This document shows, one piece after another, positions 41,819 through 51,172 of a stretch of 64,000 nucleotides of DNA. How positions within the stretch are numbered: the stretch's first letter is position 1; each line of letters opens with the position of its first letter. Below the pieces are notes generated by a model that saw nothing but the letters and a program-made list of their open reading frames with translations, ran no database searches and was not told where the DNA came from. The stretch comes from Flavobacterium sp. H122 (GTDB taxonomy: Bacteria > Bacteroidota > Bacteroidia > Flavobacteriales > Flavobacteriaceae). A program made the translations under genes and the position numbers. The stretch is from NCBI RefSeq assembly GCF_004959765.1, contig NZ_SJZD01000003.1, positions 218,367 to 282,366 of the forward strand. Direction: 5' to 3'.

Positions 41819-42847
41819 ATGAAAGTAACCATAGACGGACAAACGATAGAAGTCGAACCAGGAACAACCATCCTGCAGGCGGCTCGTATGATAGGAGGCG
41901 AAAGTGTGCCACCTGCAATGTGTTATTATTCAAAGTTAGAAAAAACGGGAGGTAAATGCCGTTGTTGTTTGGTAGAAGTATCAAAAGGAAGCGACGCTAA
42001 TCCTACACCTATGCCTAAACTGGTAGCCTCATGTGTTACCGGTGTAATGGATGGTATGGAAGTGAACAGTAAAGGTTCTGCCCGTGTGGAAGAAGCACGT
42101 AAATCGGTAACGGAGTTCTTGTTAATCAATCACCCGTTGGATTGTCCGGTTTGTGATCAGGCTGGAGAGTGTGATTTACAAAATTTGGCTTTCGAACACG
42201 GTAAATCAGAAACTCGTTTTATTGAAGAAAAGCGCACTTTTGAACCGGAAGATATTGGGCCGTATATACAATTACACATGAATCGTTGTATTTTATGTCA
42301 GCGTTGTGTTTCTGTTGCAGACCAATTGACAGACAACAGAGTTCACGGGGTGATGGATCGTGGAGATCATGCGAATATCTCAACTTGTATTTCTAAAGCT
42401 ATCGATAACGAAATGTCTGGAAATATGATTGATGTATGTCCGGTAGGTGCATTAACTGATAAGACATTCCGTTTCAAATCTCGTGTTTGGTTTAGTAAAC
42501 CATATAATGCACATAGAGACTGTGATAAATGTTGTGGAAAGACTACGGTTTGGATGTTTGGTAATGAAATCCAAAGAGTAACAGGTCGCAAAGATGAATT
42601 TCATGAAGTGGAAGAATTCATTTGTAATACTTGCCGATTTGAAAAGAAAGAGGTAAGCGACTGGACAATTGAAGGTCCTCGTAAATTTGAAAAATTCTCG
42701 GTTATTAACCGTAACAAATATGAGCTTCATGCTCCAAAAGTGGAAATCAAAACAGAAGACCACATTCTTTATGGCCGCGAACAGGACCGTAAAAAAATTA
42801 GTATGATTGATACTCCTCTAGAGGACAATGATAATTCAAATAAATAA
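41819..42847 (+). CDS. nuoG: NADH-quinone oxidoreductase subunit G, short form
   Basis: The N-terminal ferredoxin-like and 4Fe-4S part is complete: 2Fe-2S ligands in CYYSKLEKTGGKCRCCLVEV, the His/Cys cluster NHPLDCPVCDQAGECDLQ, and the two 4Fe-4S motifs CILCQRC and the later Cys in VCPVGALTD. The protein stops at 342 residues, without the large molybdopterin-oxidoreductase-like half (about 550 residues) of Escherichia coli NuoG. I believe this short form is standard in Flavobacteria, so it is not a truncation. Confidence 0.93.
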   Translation: MKVTIDGQTIEVEPGTTILQAARMIGGESVPPAMCYYSKLEKTGGKCRCCLVEVSKGSDANPTPMPKLVASCVTGVMDGMEVNSKGSARVEEARKSVTEFLLINHPLDCPVCDQAGECDLQNLAFEHGKSETRFIEEKRTFEPEDIGPYIQLHMNRCILCQRCVSVADQLTDNRVHGVMDRGDHANISTCISKAIDNEMSGNMIDVCPVGALTDKTFRFKSRVWFSKPYNAHRDCDKCCGKTTVWMFGNEIQRVTGRKDEFHEVEEFICNTCRFEKKEVSDWTIEGPRKFEKFSVINRNKYELHAPKVEIKTEDHILYGREQDRKKISMIDTPLEDNDNSNK

Positions 42848-42850
42848 GAA

Positions 42851-43894
42851 ATGGAAAGTACATTAATTATAGAAAAAGGGATTATCATCGTGGCTGTATT
42901 TGCAATTACTATGCTTGCAGCTATGTACACAACTTTAGCGGAACGTAAAGTTGCCGCTTGGTTACAAGACCGTATAGGTCCTAACCGTGCTGGTAAAGGA
43001 GGTATTCTACAACCTCTTGCTGATGGTTTAAAACTTTTTGCAAAAGAAGAGTTTATGCCGGATACACCTAATAAATTCTTATTCATTTTAGGTCCAGCTA
43101 TTTCAATGAGTATGGCTTTAATTACCAGTGCAGTTTTACCTTGGGGTGATACATTGGAAATTGGTGGTCATAAAGTAGTGCTTCAAGCAGCTGAATTGGA
43201 TGTATCTATTTTATATGTATTTGCCATTTTATCTATCAGTGTGTATGGAATCATGATAGGTGGATGGGCATCTAATAATAAGTATTCCTTAATGTCGGCA
43301 TTACGTGCTTCCTCTCAAATGATTTCTTATGAAGTTGCTATGGGGTTATCGATCATAGCATTGATCATGATAAACGGAAACTTGAGTTTGAGAGAAATTG
43401 CAAATCAACAACATGGAATGAACTGGAATGTGTTTTACCAACCTTTAGGTTTTATCATTTTCTTAGTATGTTCATTTGCCGAAACGAATAGAACTCCTTT
43501 TGACTTGGCAGAGTGTGAAGCCGAGTTAATTGGGGGTCACCATACGGAATATTCGTCTATGAAGATGGGATTCTATTTATTTGGTGAATATGCTGCAATG
43601 TTCGTGTCTTCAGCTATTATTTCGATTCTATATTTTGGAGGATATAACTATCCAGGTATGGATTTAGCGGCAGAATCTCTAGGTCAGAATGCTGCAAATA
43701 TCATTGGTATCATAGCTTTGTTTGCAAAAATACTATTCTTCATCTTCTTTTATATCTGGGTACGTTGGACAATTCCACGTTTCCGTTATGACCAGTTGAT
43801 GAATTTAGGTTGGAAAATGTTAATTCCGTTAGCAATAGCTAATATTGTGTTAACTGGAATTATTACGATAATCGCTGATAAAGGATTATTTTAA
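42851..43894 (+). CDS. nuoH: NADH-quinone oxidoreductase subunit H
   Basis: Membrane subunit at the junction to the peripheral arm, with eight or more helices. It has the conserved loops ERKVAAWLQDRIGPNRAGKG and the quinone-site FAETNRTPFDLAECEAELIGG. 347 residues. An ORF6N-domain gene separates it from nuoI. Confidence 0.97.
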   Translation: MESTLIIEKGIIIVAVFAITMLAAMYTTLAERKVAAWLQDRIGPNRAGKGGILQPLADGLKLFAKEEFMPDTPNKFLFILGPAISMSMALITSAVLPWGDTLEIGGHKVVLQAAELDVSILYVFAILSISVYGIMIGGWASNNKYSLMSALRASSQMISYEVAMGLSIIALIMINGNLSLREIANQQHGMNWNVFYQPLGFIIFLVCSFAETNRTPFDLAECEAELIGGHHTEYSSMKMGFYLFGEYAAMFVSSAIISILYFGGYNYPGMDLAAESLGQNAANIIGIIALFAKILFFIFFYIWVRWTIPRFRYDQLMNLGWKMLIPLAIANIVLTGIITIIADKGLF

Positions 43895-44022
43895 TTCTTT
43901 ATAAAGAAATAATGACGAAGAGAAATTGGAAAGAAGTTTCCATTTCTTTTGAAAAGTAAGACTTTTAGTTTTACAAAAATAATCACAATTTGTGGTTGAC
44001 CCTATACGCCAAAATACATAAT

Positions 44023-44550
44023 ATGAGCCAAAATGAAATCAGTATTCCTGATGAAATTATTTCGGATAAGATTTATTTCATCAGAGGACAAAAAGTGATG
44101 CTGGATAAAGATCTAGCTGGACTTTATCAGGTTGAAACAAAAAATCTTAAGAGACAGGTCAGGAGAAATATTGAACGTTTTCCCGAAGATTTTATGTTTG
44201 AACTGACAGATTTTGAGATGGATTCTTTAAGGAGTCAATTTGGCACCTTAAAAAGAGGACAGCATTCAAAGTATGCTTTAATGGCATTTACAGAAAATGG
44301 AGTATCAATGCTGTCAAGTGTACTGAACAGTCCAACGGCAATAAAAGTAAATATTCAAATTATCAGAGTTTTTACAAAGATTAGGGAAGCACTTAACGAT
44401 ACGTTAAGTTTAAAACTCGAAATCGAACAAATAAAAAAGAAGTTGGAAAATCAAAATAAAAACATCGAGTTAGTTTTTAATTATCTTGATGAATTGATGG
44501 AAAAACAAGAAAAGAAAATTGAAAGAACCAAAATAGGTTATAAACATTAA
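44023..44550 (+). CDS. ORF6N-domain DNA-binding protein inserted in the nuo operon
   Basis: 175 residues. The N-terminal half is an ORF6N domain: IYFIRGQKVMLDKDLAGLYQ, then NLKRQVRRNIERFPEDFMFE and LMAFTENGVSMLSSVL. The C-terminal half is a Lys/Glu-rich coiled coil. Such proteins are usually phage- or mobile-element-borne, or chromosomal orphans in Bacteroidetes. I start at ATG 44023, not at the upstream frame opening (43990). It is preceded by 128 nt that break the nuo spacing and ends 4 nt before nuoI, so it must be read with the operon. A role in complex I is unlikely; it may be a passenger. Confidence 0.88.
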   Translation: MSQNEISIPDEIISDKIYFIRGQKVMLDKDLAGLYQVETKNLKRQVRRNIERFPEDFMFELTDFEMDSLRSQFGTLKRGQHSKYALMAFTENGVSMLSSVLNSPTAIKVNIQIIRVFTKIREALNDTLSLKLEIEQIKKKLENQNKNIELVFNYLDELMEKQEKKIERTKIGYKH

Positions 44551-44554
44551 TAGA

Positions 44555-45094
44555 ATGTCAATAGAATCAATTTCATTATCAGGAAGAAAAAAAGAAGTCT
44601 CCAATAAAAAGATGAACTTCTGGGAAAGCTTGTATCTGGTAGCAATTGTGAAAGGTTTGTTTACAACAATCCGCCACTTGTTTAAAAGAAAAGTGACGAT
44701 TAAATATCCTGAGCAAGTACGTCCTTTCAGTCCGGTATACCGCGGACAGCATATGTTAAAACGTGATGAGCTTGGTCGTGAGAACTGTACAGCATGCGGT
44801 ATGTGTGCGGTTGCCTGTCCTGCCGAAGCTATCACAATGACAGCAGCAGAGCGTAAACCGGGAGAAGAGCATTTGTACCGTGAGGAAAAATACGCATCGG
44901 TTTATGAAATAAACATGCTGCGTTGTATTTTTTGCGGATTATGTGAAGAAGCTTGTCCTAAAGATGCAATCTACTTAACCGAATCAAAAGTTATTGTAAA
45001 ATCATCAACTAACAGAGAAGATTTTATTTACGGTAAAGATAAATTAGTAATGCCACTTGAAATGGCGATTAAAAACACTAAATCAGTTAACTAA
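44555..45094 (+). CDS. nuoI: NADH-quinone oxidoreductase subunit I
   Basis: Ferredoxin-like subunit with two 4Fe-4S clusters: the motifs CTACGMCAVACPAEAI and CIFCGLCEEACPKDAI are both complete CxxCxxCxxxCP. 179 residues, with an N-terminal amphipathic helix. It lies directly behind the ORF6N gene. Confidence 0.97.
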   Translation: MSIESISLSGRKKEVSNKKMNFWESLYLVAIVKGLFTTIRHLFKRKVTIKYPEQVRPFSPVYRGQHMLKRDELGRENCTACGMCAVACPAEAITMTAAERKPGEEHLYREEKYASVYEINMLRCIFCGLCEEACPKDAIYLTESKVIVKSSTNREDFIYGKDKLVMPLEMAIKNTKSVN

Positions 45095-45095
45095 A

Positions 45096-45605
45096 ATGTC
45101 GATACTTACTATATTCTATATTTTAGCGGCAGTTACTTTGGCTACTGGATTTATGACAGTAATCAGTAAAAACCCTATCCACAGTGCTATTTATCTAGTA
45201 ATGTGTTTCTTTAGCATTGGCGGACATTATTTGTTGTTCAATGCACAATTCCTTTCTTTAGTTCATATTATCGTGTATGCAGGAGCTATTATGGTTTTGA
45301 TTCTTTTTACCATCATGTTGATGAATTTGAACAAAGAAAATGAACCTAATAAAAATATGCTGTCAGTAATTTCAGCAACAATAGCTTTTGGATTGTTGTG
45401 CTTTGTAATGCTGGCAACATTCATCAAGGCAATGCCTGTAATTTCTGAATACAAGAATTCAGGACAGGATTTCCAATCAATTAAAGTTCTAGGTAAAGTA
45501 TTGTTAAACGAATATATGGTGCCGTTTGAATTTGCTTCTGTTTTATTATTAGTAGCGATGATTGGTGCCGTACTATTGTCTAAAAAAGAAAAAGCCTTAC
45601 AGTAA
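45096..45605 (+). CDS. nuoJ: NADH-quinone oxidoreductase subunit J
   Basis: Membrane subunit with five helices, 169 residues from the ATG at 45096 (MSILTIFYILAAVTLATG), 1 nt after the nuoI stop. The frame is open further upstream (45057), but that part overlaps nuoI. The conserved VHIIVYAGAIMVLILFTIML helix is present. Confidence 0.95.
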   Translation: MSILTIFYILAAVTLATGFMTVISKNPIHSAIYLVMCFFSIGGHYLLFNAQFLSLVHIIVYAGAIMVLILFTIMLMNLNKENEPNKNMLSVISATIAFGLLCFVMLATFIKAMPVISEYKNSGQDFQSIKVLGKVLLNEYMVPFEFASVLLLVAMIGAVLLSKKEKALQ

Positions 45606-45606
45606 G

Positions 45607-45927
45607 ATGCAAAATATATTACAACAAATAGGAATTGAAAACTATATCTACCTGGCAGTTTTACTGTTTTGTATAGGAGTTTTTGGAGTTTTATATCGTC
45701 GTAATGCGATTATCATGTTTATGTCCATTGAAATTATGTTGAATGCGGTCAACTTATTATTAGTTGCTTTTTCAACTTTTCATCAGGATGCACAAGGACA
45801 GGTTTTCGTATTCTTTTCGATGGCTGTTGCTGCTGCCGAAGTTGCAGTAGGATTAGCAATTTTGGTTTCGATTTTTAGAAACACAGGATCGATTGATATA
45901 GATAATTTAAAGAATTTAAAAGGATAA
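45607..45927 (+). CDS. nuoK: NADH-quinone oxidoreductase subunit K
   Basis: Three-helix antiporter-related subunit, 106 residues from ATG 45607, 1 nt after nuoJ. It has the two buried glutamates in MSIEIMLNAVNLL and AAAEVAVGLAILVSIF used for proton transfer. Confidence 0.95.
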   Translation: MQNILQQIGIENYIYLAVLLFCIGVFGVLYRRNAIIMFMSIEIMLNAVNLLLVAFSTFHQDAQGQVFVFFSMAVAAAEVAVGLAILVSIFRNTGSIDIDNLKNLKG

Positions 45928-45933
45928 ATACTA

Positions 45934-47817
45934 ATGGAGAAAAATTTAGCTTTAGTATTATTATTAGCACCGCTTTTCGGATTTTTAGCCAATATCTTTT
46001 TTGGTAAAAAAGCAGGAAAAGGATTTGTAGGATTGTTAGGGACACTTTCAATATTAATATCGTTTTTTGCAACGACGTACTTCTTTACACTAATCCAATC
46101 GAATGGGAAAGCCATTCAGATTGATTTATTTCAATGGATTTCATTGGAAAAATTCAATGTAAACTTTTCTTTCTTGTTGGATCAACTATCAGTTTTATGG
46201 TTGTTGTTTGTAACAGGAATAGGAACTTTAATCCATATGTATTCGATAAGCTATATGCACGATGATGAAAATGTGCATAAGTTCTTTGCTTACTTAAACC
46301 TGTTTGTTTTCTTCATGATTACATTAGTAATGGGAAGTAACTTATTGGTTATGTTTATTGGTTGGGAAGGAGTAGGATTGTGTTCTTATCTGTTAATCGG
46401 ATTCTGGTACAAAAACGAAGAATATAATGACGCTGCCAAGAAAGCTTTTATCATGAACCGTATTGGTGACTTAGGTCTTTTGATAGGTATTTTTATTTTG
46501 GCTTATGTTTTTGGCAGTTTAGAATATTCTCAAATTGCAGCTGGAATTTTTGAAAAAGGATTAGGTACGCAGCATTCTGCGCTTATCGCTGTAGCGGCTT
46601 TATGTTTATTCATAGGGGCAACTGGTAAATCAGCTCAAATTCCATTATACACTTGGTTACCTGATGCAATGGCCGGACCTACGCCTGTTTCGGCATTAAT
46701 TCACGCGGCTACGATGGTTACAGCGGGAATTTTCTTGGTAACGCGTTTAAATTTTGTTTTTGACCTGGCACCTTCTGTACAACTCTTAATTGCTGTTATT
46801 GGTGCTGGTACTGCTGTGTTGGCAGCGGCTATAGGTTTGGTTCAAAATGATATTAAAAAAGTATTGGCCTATTCTACAGTATCGCAATTAGGTTTAATGT
46901 TCCTGGCTTTAGGTTTGGGAGCTTACCAAGTTGCTGTTTTCCACGTAATCACACATGCTTTCTTTAAAGCTTGTTTATTCTTAGGGTCTGGGTCTGTAAT
47001 TCATGCTTTGCATGGTGAACAGGATATGCGCAATATGGGCGGTTTGAAAAAAGCCATGCCTATTACATTCTGGACAATGATGATTTCTACTTTAGCGATT
47101 TCAGGGATTTTTCCATTTGCTGGTTTCTGGTCTAAAGATGAAATCTTGATGACTGCTTTCCATGGCAATACAGTGTTATGGGTTGTAGGATCAATCGCTT
47201 CAATCATGACCGCGTTTTATATGTTTAGACTGATGTATTTGACTTTCTTTGGTGTATTCAGAGGAACTGAGGAACAAAAACATCATTTGCATGAAAGTCC
47301 GACTTTGATAACTATCCCTTTAGTAATTTTAGCAATTCTGGCAGCAGTAGGCGGTGCAATCAATTTACCGGGAAGTACCTGGTTGAATCATTATATGGCG
47401 CCGTTATTCCATAAAGCTCATGGTGAGCATCATTTGGATAATACTGCTTATATGTTAATGGGTATTGCTACAGTGGGAGCTTTGATAGGTATTTTTATTG
47501 CTTATTCAAAATACATCAAAAAACAGGAAGTTCCGGTTCAGGATTCAGAAATTAAAGGAATTGCATCAGTTATGTATAATAAGTTTTATGTAGATGAAGC
47601 TTATGAAGCTTTAATTGTAAATCCTATTTATAAATTATCACATTTCTTTAGAAAATATACAGAAGCGGCAATTTCTGAGTTTTTATTTGGCTTAGGAAAA
47701 GTAACAAACGGAATTGGAAATCAAGGTAAATTAATTCAAAACGGAAGTATAGGAGTTTATCTGTTGGCTTTTGTTTTAGGTTTATCGTCGATTTTAGTTT
47801 ATATATTTTTAGTTTAA
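45934..47817 (+). CDS. nuoL: NADH-quinone oxidoreductase subunit L
   Basis: Largest antiporter-like membrane subunit, 627 residues. GWEGVGLCSYLLIGFW near residue 145, LPDAMAGPTPVSALIHAATM near 245 and the lateral amphipathic helix region before the last transmembrane helix are visible. It pumps protons together with NuoM and NuoN downstream. Confidence 0.97.
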   Translation: MEKNLALVLLLAPLFGFLANIFFGKKAGKGFVGLLGTLSILISFFATTYFFTLIQSNGKAIQIDLFQWISLEKFNVNFSFLLDQLSVLWLLFVTGIGTLIHMYSISYMHDDENVHKFFAYLNLFVFFMITLVMGSNLLVMFIGWEGVGLCSYLLIGFWYKNEEYNDAAKKAFIMNRIGDLGLLIGIFILAYVFGSLEYSQIAAGIFEKGLGTQHSALIAVAALCLFIGATGKSAQIPLYTWLPDAMAGPTPVSALIHAATMVTAGIFLVTRLNFVFDLAPSVQLLIAVIGAGTAVLAAAIGLVQNDIKKVLAYSTVSQLGLMFLALGLGAYQVAVFHVITHAFFKACLFLGSGSVIHALHGEQDMRNMGGLKKAMPITFWTMMISTLAISGIFPFAGFWSKDEILMTAFHGNTVLWVVGSIASIMTAFYMFRLMYLTFFGVFRGTEEQKHHLHESPTLITIPLVILAILAAVGGAINLPGSTWLNHYMAPLFHKAHGEHHLDNTAYMLMGIATVGALIGIFIAYSKYIKKQEVPVQDSEIKGIASVMYNKFYVDEAYEALIVNPIYKLSHFFRKYTEAAISEFLFGLGKVTNGIGNQGKLIQNGSIGVYLLAFVLGLSSILVYIFLV

Positions 47818-47832
47818 TAATACATTGCAGTA

Positions 47833-49269
47833 ATGAACGTATCATTTATACTTGTACTTTTATTGTTTGGAGCGGTTGCTACTTATTTTTCGGGTAACAA
47901 ACTCGCAAAGACAGTGGCATTGATTTTTAGTTTGGCAGCTTCGGTTTTCTCTGTTTATACATTGAATTTGCATAACAGTGGGATCAATCCTAGTTTTATG
48001 CAGCAATGGATTGCCAATCCAAACATTTTTATAGCTTTAAAAGTTGACGGACTGTCGTTGGCAATGTTATTATTGACAACTTTCCTGACGACTATAATTA
48101 TTTACTCTTCTTTTGGTAATCAATTTGAAAATAGTAAAACATTTTATGCTTTAGTACTTTTTATGTCTTTTGCTATGGTAGGGACATTTTTAAGTGCAGA
48201 TGCATTTTTATATTATATTTTTTGGGAATTAGCATTAATACCAATTTATTTTATTGCCTTGATTTGGGGTAATGGAGACGCGGAAGAGCGTAAAAGAGCT
48301 ATCATAAAATTCTTTGTGTTTACGCTTGCGGGATCTTTATTCATGCTGGTTTCTTTTATTTACTTATTCCAAAAAGCTGGATCTTTAATGATTTCGGATT
48401 TATATGCGATTCGTTTAACGGAACAAGAGCAATTTTGGATTTTCTCAGGCTTCTTTTTAGCGTATGCAATTAAGATTCCTATTTTTCCTTTCCATACATG
48501 GCAGGCGAATACCTATCAGAAATCTCCAGCAGTTGGAACGATGTTACTGTCTGGTATCATGCTTAAAATGGGATTGTACAGTGTTATCCGTTGGCAGTTG
48601 CCTTTAGCTCCACTGGCAGCTAAAACATATATGAATGTGTTTTTAGTGTTAAGTATTATAGGGGTGGTTTATGGTTCAATTGTAGCGTTAAAACAGCGTA
48701 ATTTAAAGAAGTTATTAGCGTACTCTTCCTTAGCCCACGTTGGTTTAATTGCGGCTTCAACCTATACATTGTCATTAGATGGTTTCAGAGGAGCTGTTTT
48801 ACAAATGATTGCTCACGGATTTGTTGTTGTTGGACTTTTCTTTGCTGCGGAGGTAATTGAAAGACGTTTCCAGACTCAGGAAATTGCTGAGATGGGTGGC
48901 ATCAGAATTCAGGATTCGAAGTTTGCTTCAATGTTTATGATTGTTATGCTGGCTTCTGTAGCGTTGCCTTCAACATTTAACTTTATCGGTGAATTTACAG
49001 CGTTATACAGTTTGTATAATGTGAATATCTGGTTTGCGGTTATAGCAGGAACAACCATTATATTGGGTGCTTTTTATATGCTTAAAATGTTCCAGAATGT
49101 GATGCTGGGTGATAAAAATGTAAGAGTGTTTGAAAGTATTACAATCCAGGAAACTATTGTTTTTGTTGTGATTATTGCCGTATTGTTATTTTTTGGTTTA
49201 TACCCTAAACCAATTAACGACTTAATTACACCGGCTTTACAGGAAGTGCTTACAGTTATAAATAGATAA
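47833..49269 (+). CDS. nuoM: NADH-quinone oxidoreductase subunit M
   Basis: Antiporter-like membrane subunit, 478 residues. It has the key Glu in FWELALIPIYFIALIWG near residue 136 and the Lys/His-containing IPIFPFHTWQANTYQKSP segment near 220. Spacing from nuoL is 15 nt. Confidence 0.97.
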   Translation: MNVSFILVLLLFGAVATYFSGNKLAKTVALIFSLAASVFSVYTLNLHNSGINPSFMQQWIANPNIFIALKVDGLSLAMLLLTTFLTTIIIYSSFGNQFENSKTFYALVLFMSFAMVGTFLSADAFLYYIFWELALIPIYFIALIWGNGDAEERKRAIIKFFVFTLAGSLFMLVSFIYLFQKAGSLMISDLYAIRLTEQEQFWIFSGFFLAYAIKIPIFPFHTWQANTYQKSPAVGTMLLSGIMLKMGLYSVIRWQLPLAPLAAKTYMNVFLVLSIIGVVYGSIVALKQRNLKKLLAYSSLAHVGLIAASTYTLSLDGFRGAVLQMIAHGFVVVGLFFAAEVIERRFQTQEIAEMGGIRIQDSKFASMFMIVMLASVALPSTFNFIGEFTALYSLYNVNIWFAVIAGTTIILGAFYMLKMFQNVMLGDKNVRVFESITIQETIVFVVIIAVLLFFGLYPKPINDLITPALQEVLTVINR

Positions 49270-49310
49270 TATTGAATAAAGAATTTGTTTCCAAATTCAA
49301 ATTTTAAAAG

Positions 49311-50684
49311 ATGAATACATTAATAGCAATATCAGGTTTAGGAGTAATTGTAATGCTTGCAGAAATGATCAATGCAAGAAAAGCTATCATTCCAGTTGCC
49401 ATTTTAGGTTTATTAGCCATTTTAGGATACAATGTTTCAGAATATAACGGATTGGGTTCATTTTATAATAATATGATGACTGTTGACCGTTTTTCAGTTG
49501 CGTTTTCCAGTTTGTTTATTGGGATTACTATTTTGTTATTGGCTATGAGCCACGAATTCTATAAAGACAGACCATCACGTATCTCTGACTTTGTTTCTAT
49601 TAAAATCTTTATGCTTGCCGGTGGTGTTGCTATGGTTTCTTTTGGGAATATGGCAATGTTTTTCTTAGGGATAGAAGTGCTTTCAATTTCATTGTATGTA
49701 CTTGCAGCCAGCAAACGTTTAAGTTTAAAAAGTAATGAGGCAGGGATGAAGTATTTCCTGATGGGTTCTTTTGCTTCTGGAATTATTCTTTTTGGTATAG
49801 CTTTGGTTTATGGTGCGTCAGGCAGTTTTGATCTGCAGACTATTTATCAGGTAATTCATACTGCAAATTTTCCGCAGTGGTATTCTATTGGTGTGATTAT
49901 GATTGTAATTGGAATGTTATTTAAAGTAGCAGCAGTTCCTTTCCATTTTTGGTCTCCGGATGTGTATGAAGGTGCTCCGGCTCTGACTACCGCAACAATG
50001 AGTACTTTAGCAAAAGTTATTTCAGTGGCGGCTTTGTTTAAATTGGTTGTTCATTTAGTGCCATCGCCAATTTATTCTTTCCAAATGTTGATTGTAGTTG
50101 TTTCAATGGCTTCGATGATTTTAGGAAATGTTATGGCTTTACGTCAGAATAACGTGAAACGTATGCTGGCTTTCTCAGGTATCTCTCATGCCGGTTTCAT
50201 GATTATGACTTTGTTGGTGTCCAACTTCTCTGCAAACATATTGTTTTACTATGCTACGGCTTATGCAGTGGCTGGTTTGGCTATTTTTTCAGTTATTATG
50301 TATGTTACAAAAGATAAGGAAAATGAGACAATTGATAACTTCAACGGTTTTGGTAAAACGCATCCTTTGTTAGCGGCTGTTGTTACTACTTCGTTATTGT
50401 CATTGGCTGGGATTCCTATTCTTTCTGGATTCTTTGCTAAGTTTTTCTTGCTGAACCAAGTAATTCAAACGGGTTGGATTGTTTTGGTTATAGTGGCTAT
50501 AATCGCTTCAATAATAAGTGTGGGGTACTATTTCAAAATAATTATTGCAATGTATACCAAAAGCACTGAAGGCGAAAGATTGCCTGAAATGCCTTTAGTT
50601 TATAAAATTGTTGCCATTGTGACTTTAGTGTTGAATATTGGTATAGGGCTATACCCTAATATGATTTTGAATCTTATAAGATAA
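49311..50684 (+). CDS. nuoN: NADH-quinone oxidoreductase subunit N
   Basis: Third antiporter-like subunit, 457 residues, last gene of the operon. FFLGIEVLSISLYVLAA near 120 and AAVPFHFWSPDVYEGAP near 205 are the conserved proton-path segments. A strong terminator follows 25 nt after the stop. Confidence 0.97.
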   Translation: MNTLIAISGLGVIVMLAEMINARKAIIPVAILGLLAILGYNVSEYNGLGSFYNNMMTVDRFSVAFSSLFIGITILLLAMSHEFYKDRPSRISDFVSIKIFMLAGGVAMVSFGNMAMFFLGIEVLSISLYVLAASKRLSLKSNEAGMKYFLMGSFASGIILFGIALVYGASGSFDLQTIYQVIHTANFPQWYSIGVIMIVIGMLFKVAAVPFHFWSPDVYEGAPALTTATMSTLAKVISVAALFKLVVHLVPSPIYSFQMLIVVVSMASMILGNVMALRQNNVKRMLAFSGISHAGFMIMTLLVSNFSANILFYYATAYAVAGLAIFSVIMYVTKDKENETIDNFNGFGKTHPLLAAVVTTSLLSLAGIPILSGFFAKFFLLNQVIQTGWIVLVIVAIIASIISVGYYFKIIIAMYTKSTEGERLPEMPLVYKIVAIVTLVLNIGIGLYPNMILNLIR

Positions 50685-50709
50685 TCTTTTATTATATAAA
50701 ATTAATGTG

Positions 50710-50737
50710 AGGCTCCTTATCAAGGAGCCTTTTTTTA
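50710..50737 (+). terminator. Terminator of the nuo operon
   Basis: AGGCTCCTT (50710-50718) and AAGGAGCCT (50722-50730) form a 9-bp stem with loop ATC, followed by TTTTTTT. Confidence 0.95.
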
Positions 50738-50942
50738 TTTATTGTATTTCGGTTTGTAGGTAAATAAATGTCTTTTGTAGACAGAAAACTTGTTTTAAAA
50801 TTGATTTGAATATCTTTATTCTGATTCGTAATCGAAAGAAGATTGTCTTTAATGCTGTTAAAATGATCTTTATGATAAAAAAGCGTATCAAAAATTTGGG
50901 AAATCTATCTTCTTGAGGATGAAACAATATTGCTGCAGTAAT

Positions 50943-50976
50943 AGTCAAGATCTCCATTGACTTTAAATGTTGGGGA
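50943..50976 (+). promoter_or_regulatory. Pseudoknot leader element, copy 4 (distal peptide cluster)
   Basis: AGTCAA (50943-50948) pairs with TTGACT (50957-50962) around GATCTCCA. The loop TCTCCA (50951-50956) pairs with TGGGGA (50971-50976) with one G-U pair. The linker TTTAAATG is that of the island copies, while the stem sequence is largely different, so pairing rather than sequence is conserved. It ends 31 nt before the ATG at 51008. Confidence 0.7.
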
Positions 50977-51007
50977 ACTTTTAAAAAAAACTAAAAAACG
51001 TATTATT

Positions 51008-51151
51008 ATGAAAGAATCTATCTTAAAAATGAAGTCTGTTCAGGTTTTAACAAAAGAAGAACAAAAGCATGTATGTGGTGCAGGGTTGTGTACTCCTGGA
51101 TCGCCGTGGTATGCCAGTCTGAGTGCTATGGGGCTTTGTCAGGCACAATAA
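51008..51151 (+). CDS. Short Cys-containing peptide precursor (47 aa), leader ends in AG
   Basis: MKESILKMKSVQVLTKEEQK is a diverged form of the island leader, and the cut site reads HVCGAG, so the P2 residue is Ala and a cysteine sits in the leader. The 21-residue core starts LCTPGSPWY and has two cysteines, enough for one ring. The frame is open from 50957, but that part is the pseudoknot element, so I start at ATG 51008. It is the first gene of a three-peptide cluster without an exporter of its own. Confidence 0.75.
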   Translation: MKESILKMKSVQVLTKEEQKHVCGAGLCTPGSPWYASLSAMGLCQAQ

Positions 51152-51172
51152 AATCAGTTTAAACCCTATTTT

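Noticed and set aside
41819..42847. nuoG as a truncated pseudogene
   Set aside because: All iron-sulfur motifs are intact, the stop is followed 3 nt later by nuoH, and the short form is, to my knowledge, normal in this group.
50739..50957. 72-codon minus-strand frame after the nuo operon
   Set aside because: Overlaps the nuo terminator flank and the pseudoknot leader; Ile/Phe-rich low-complexity translation.
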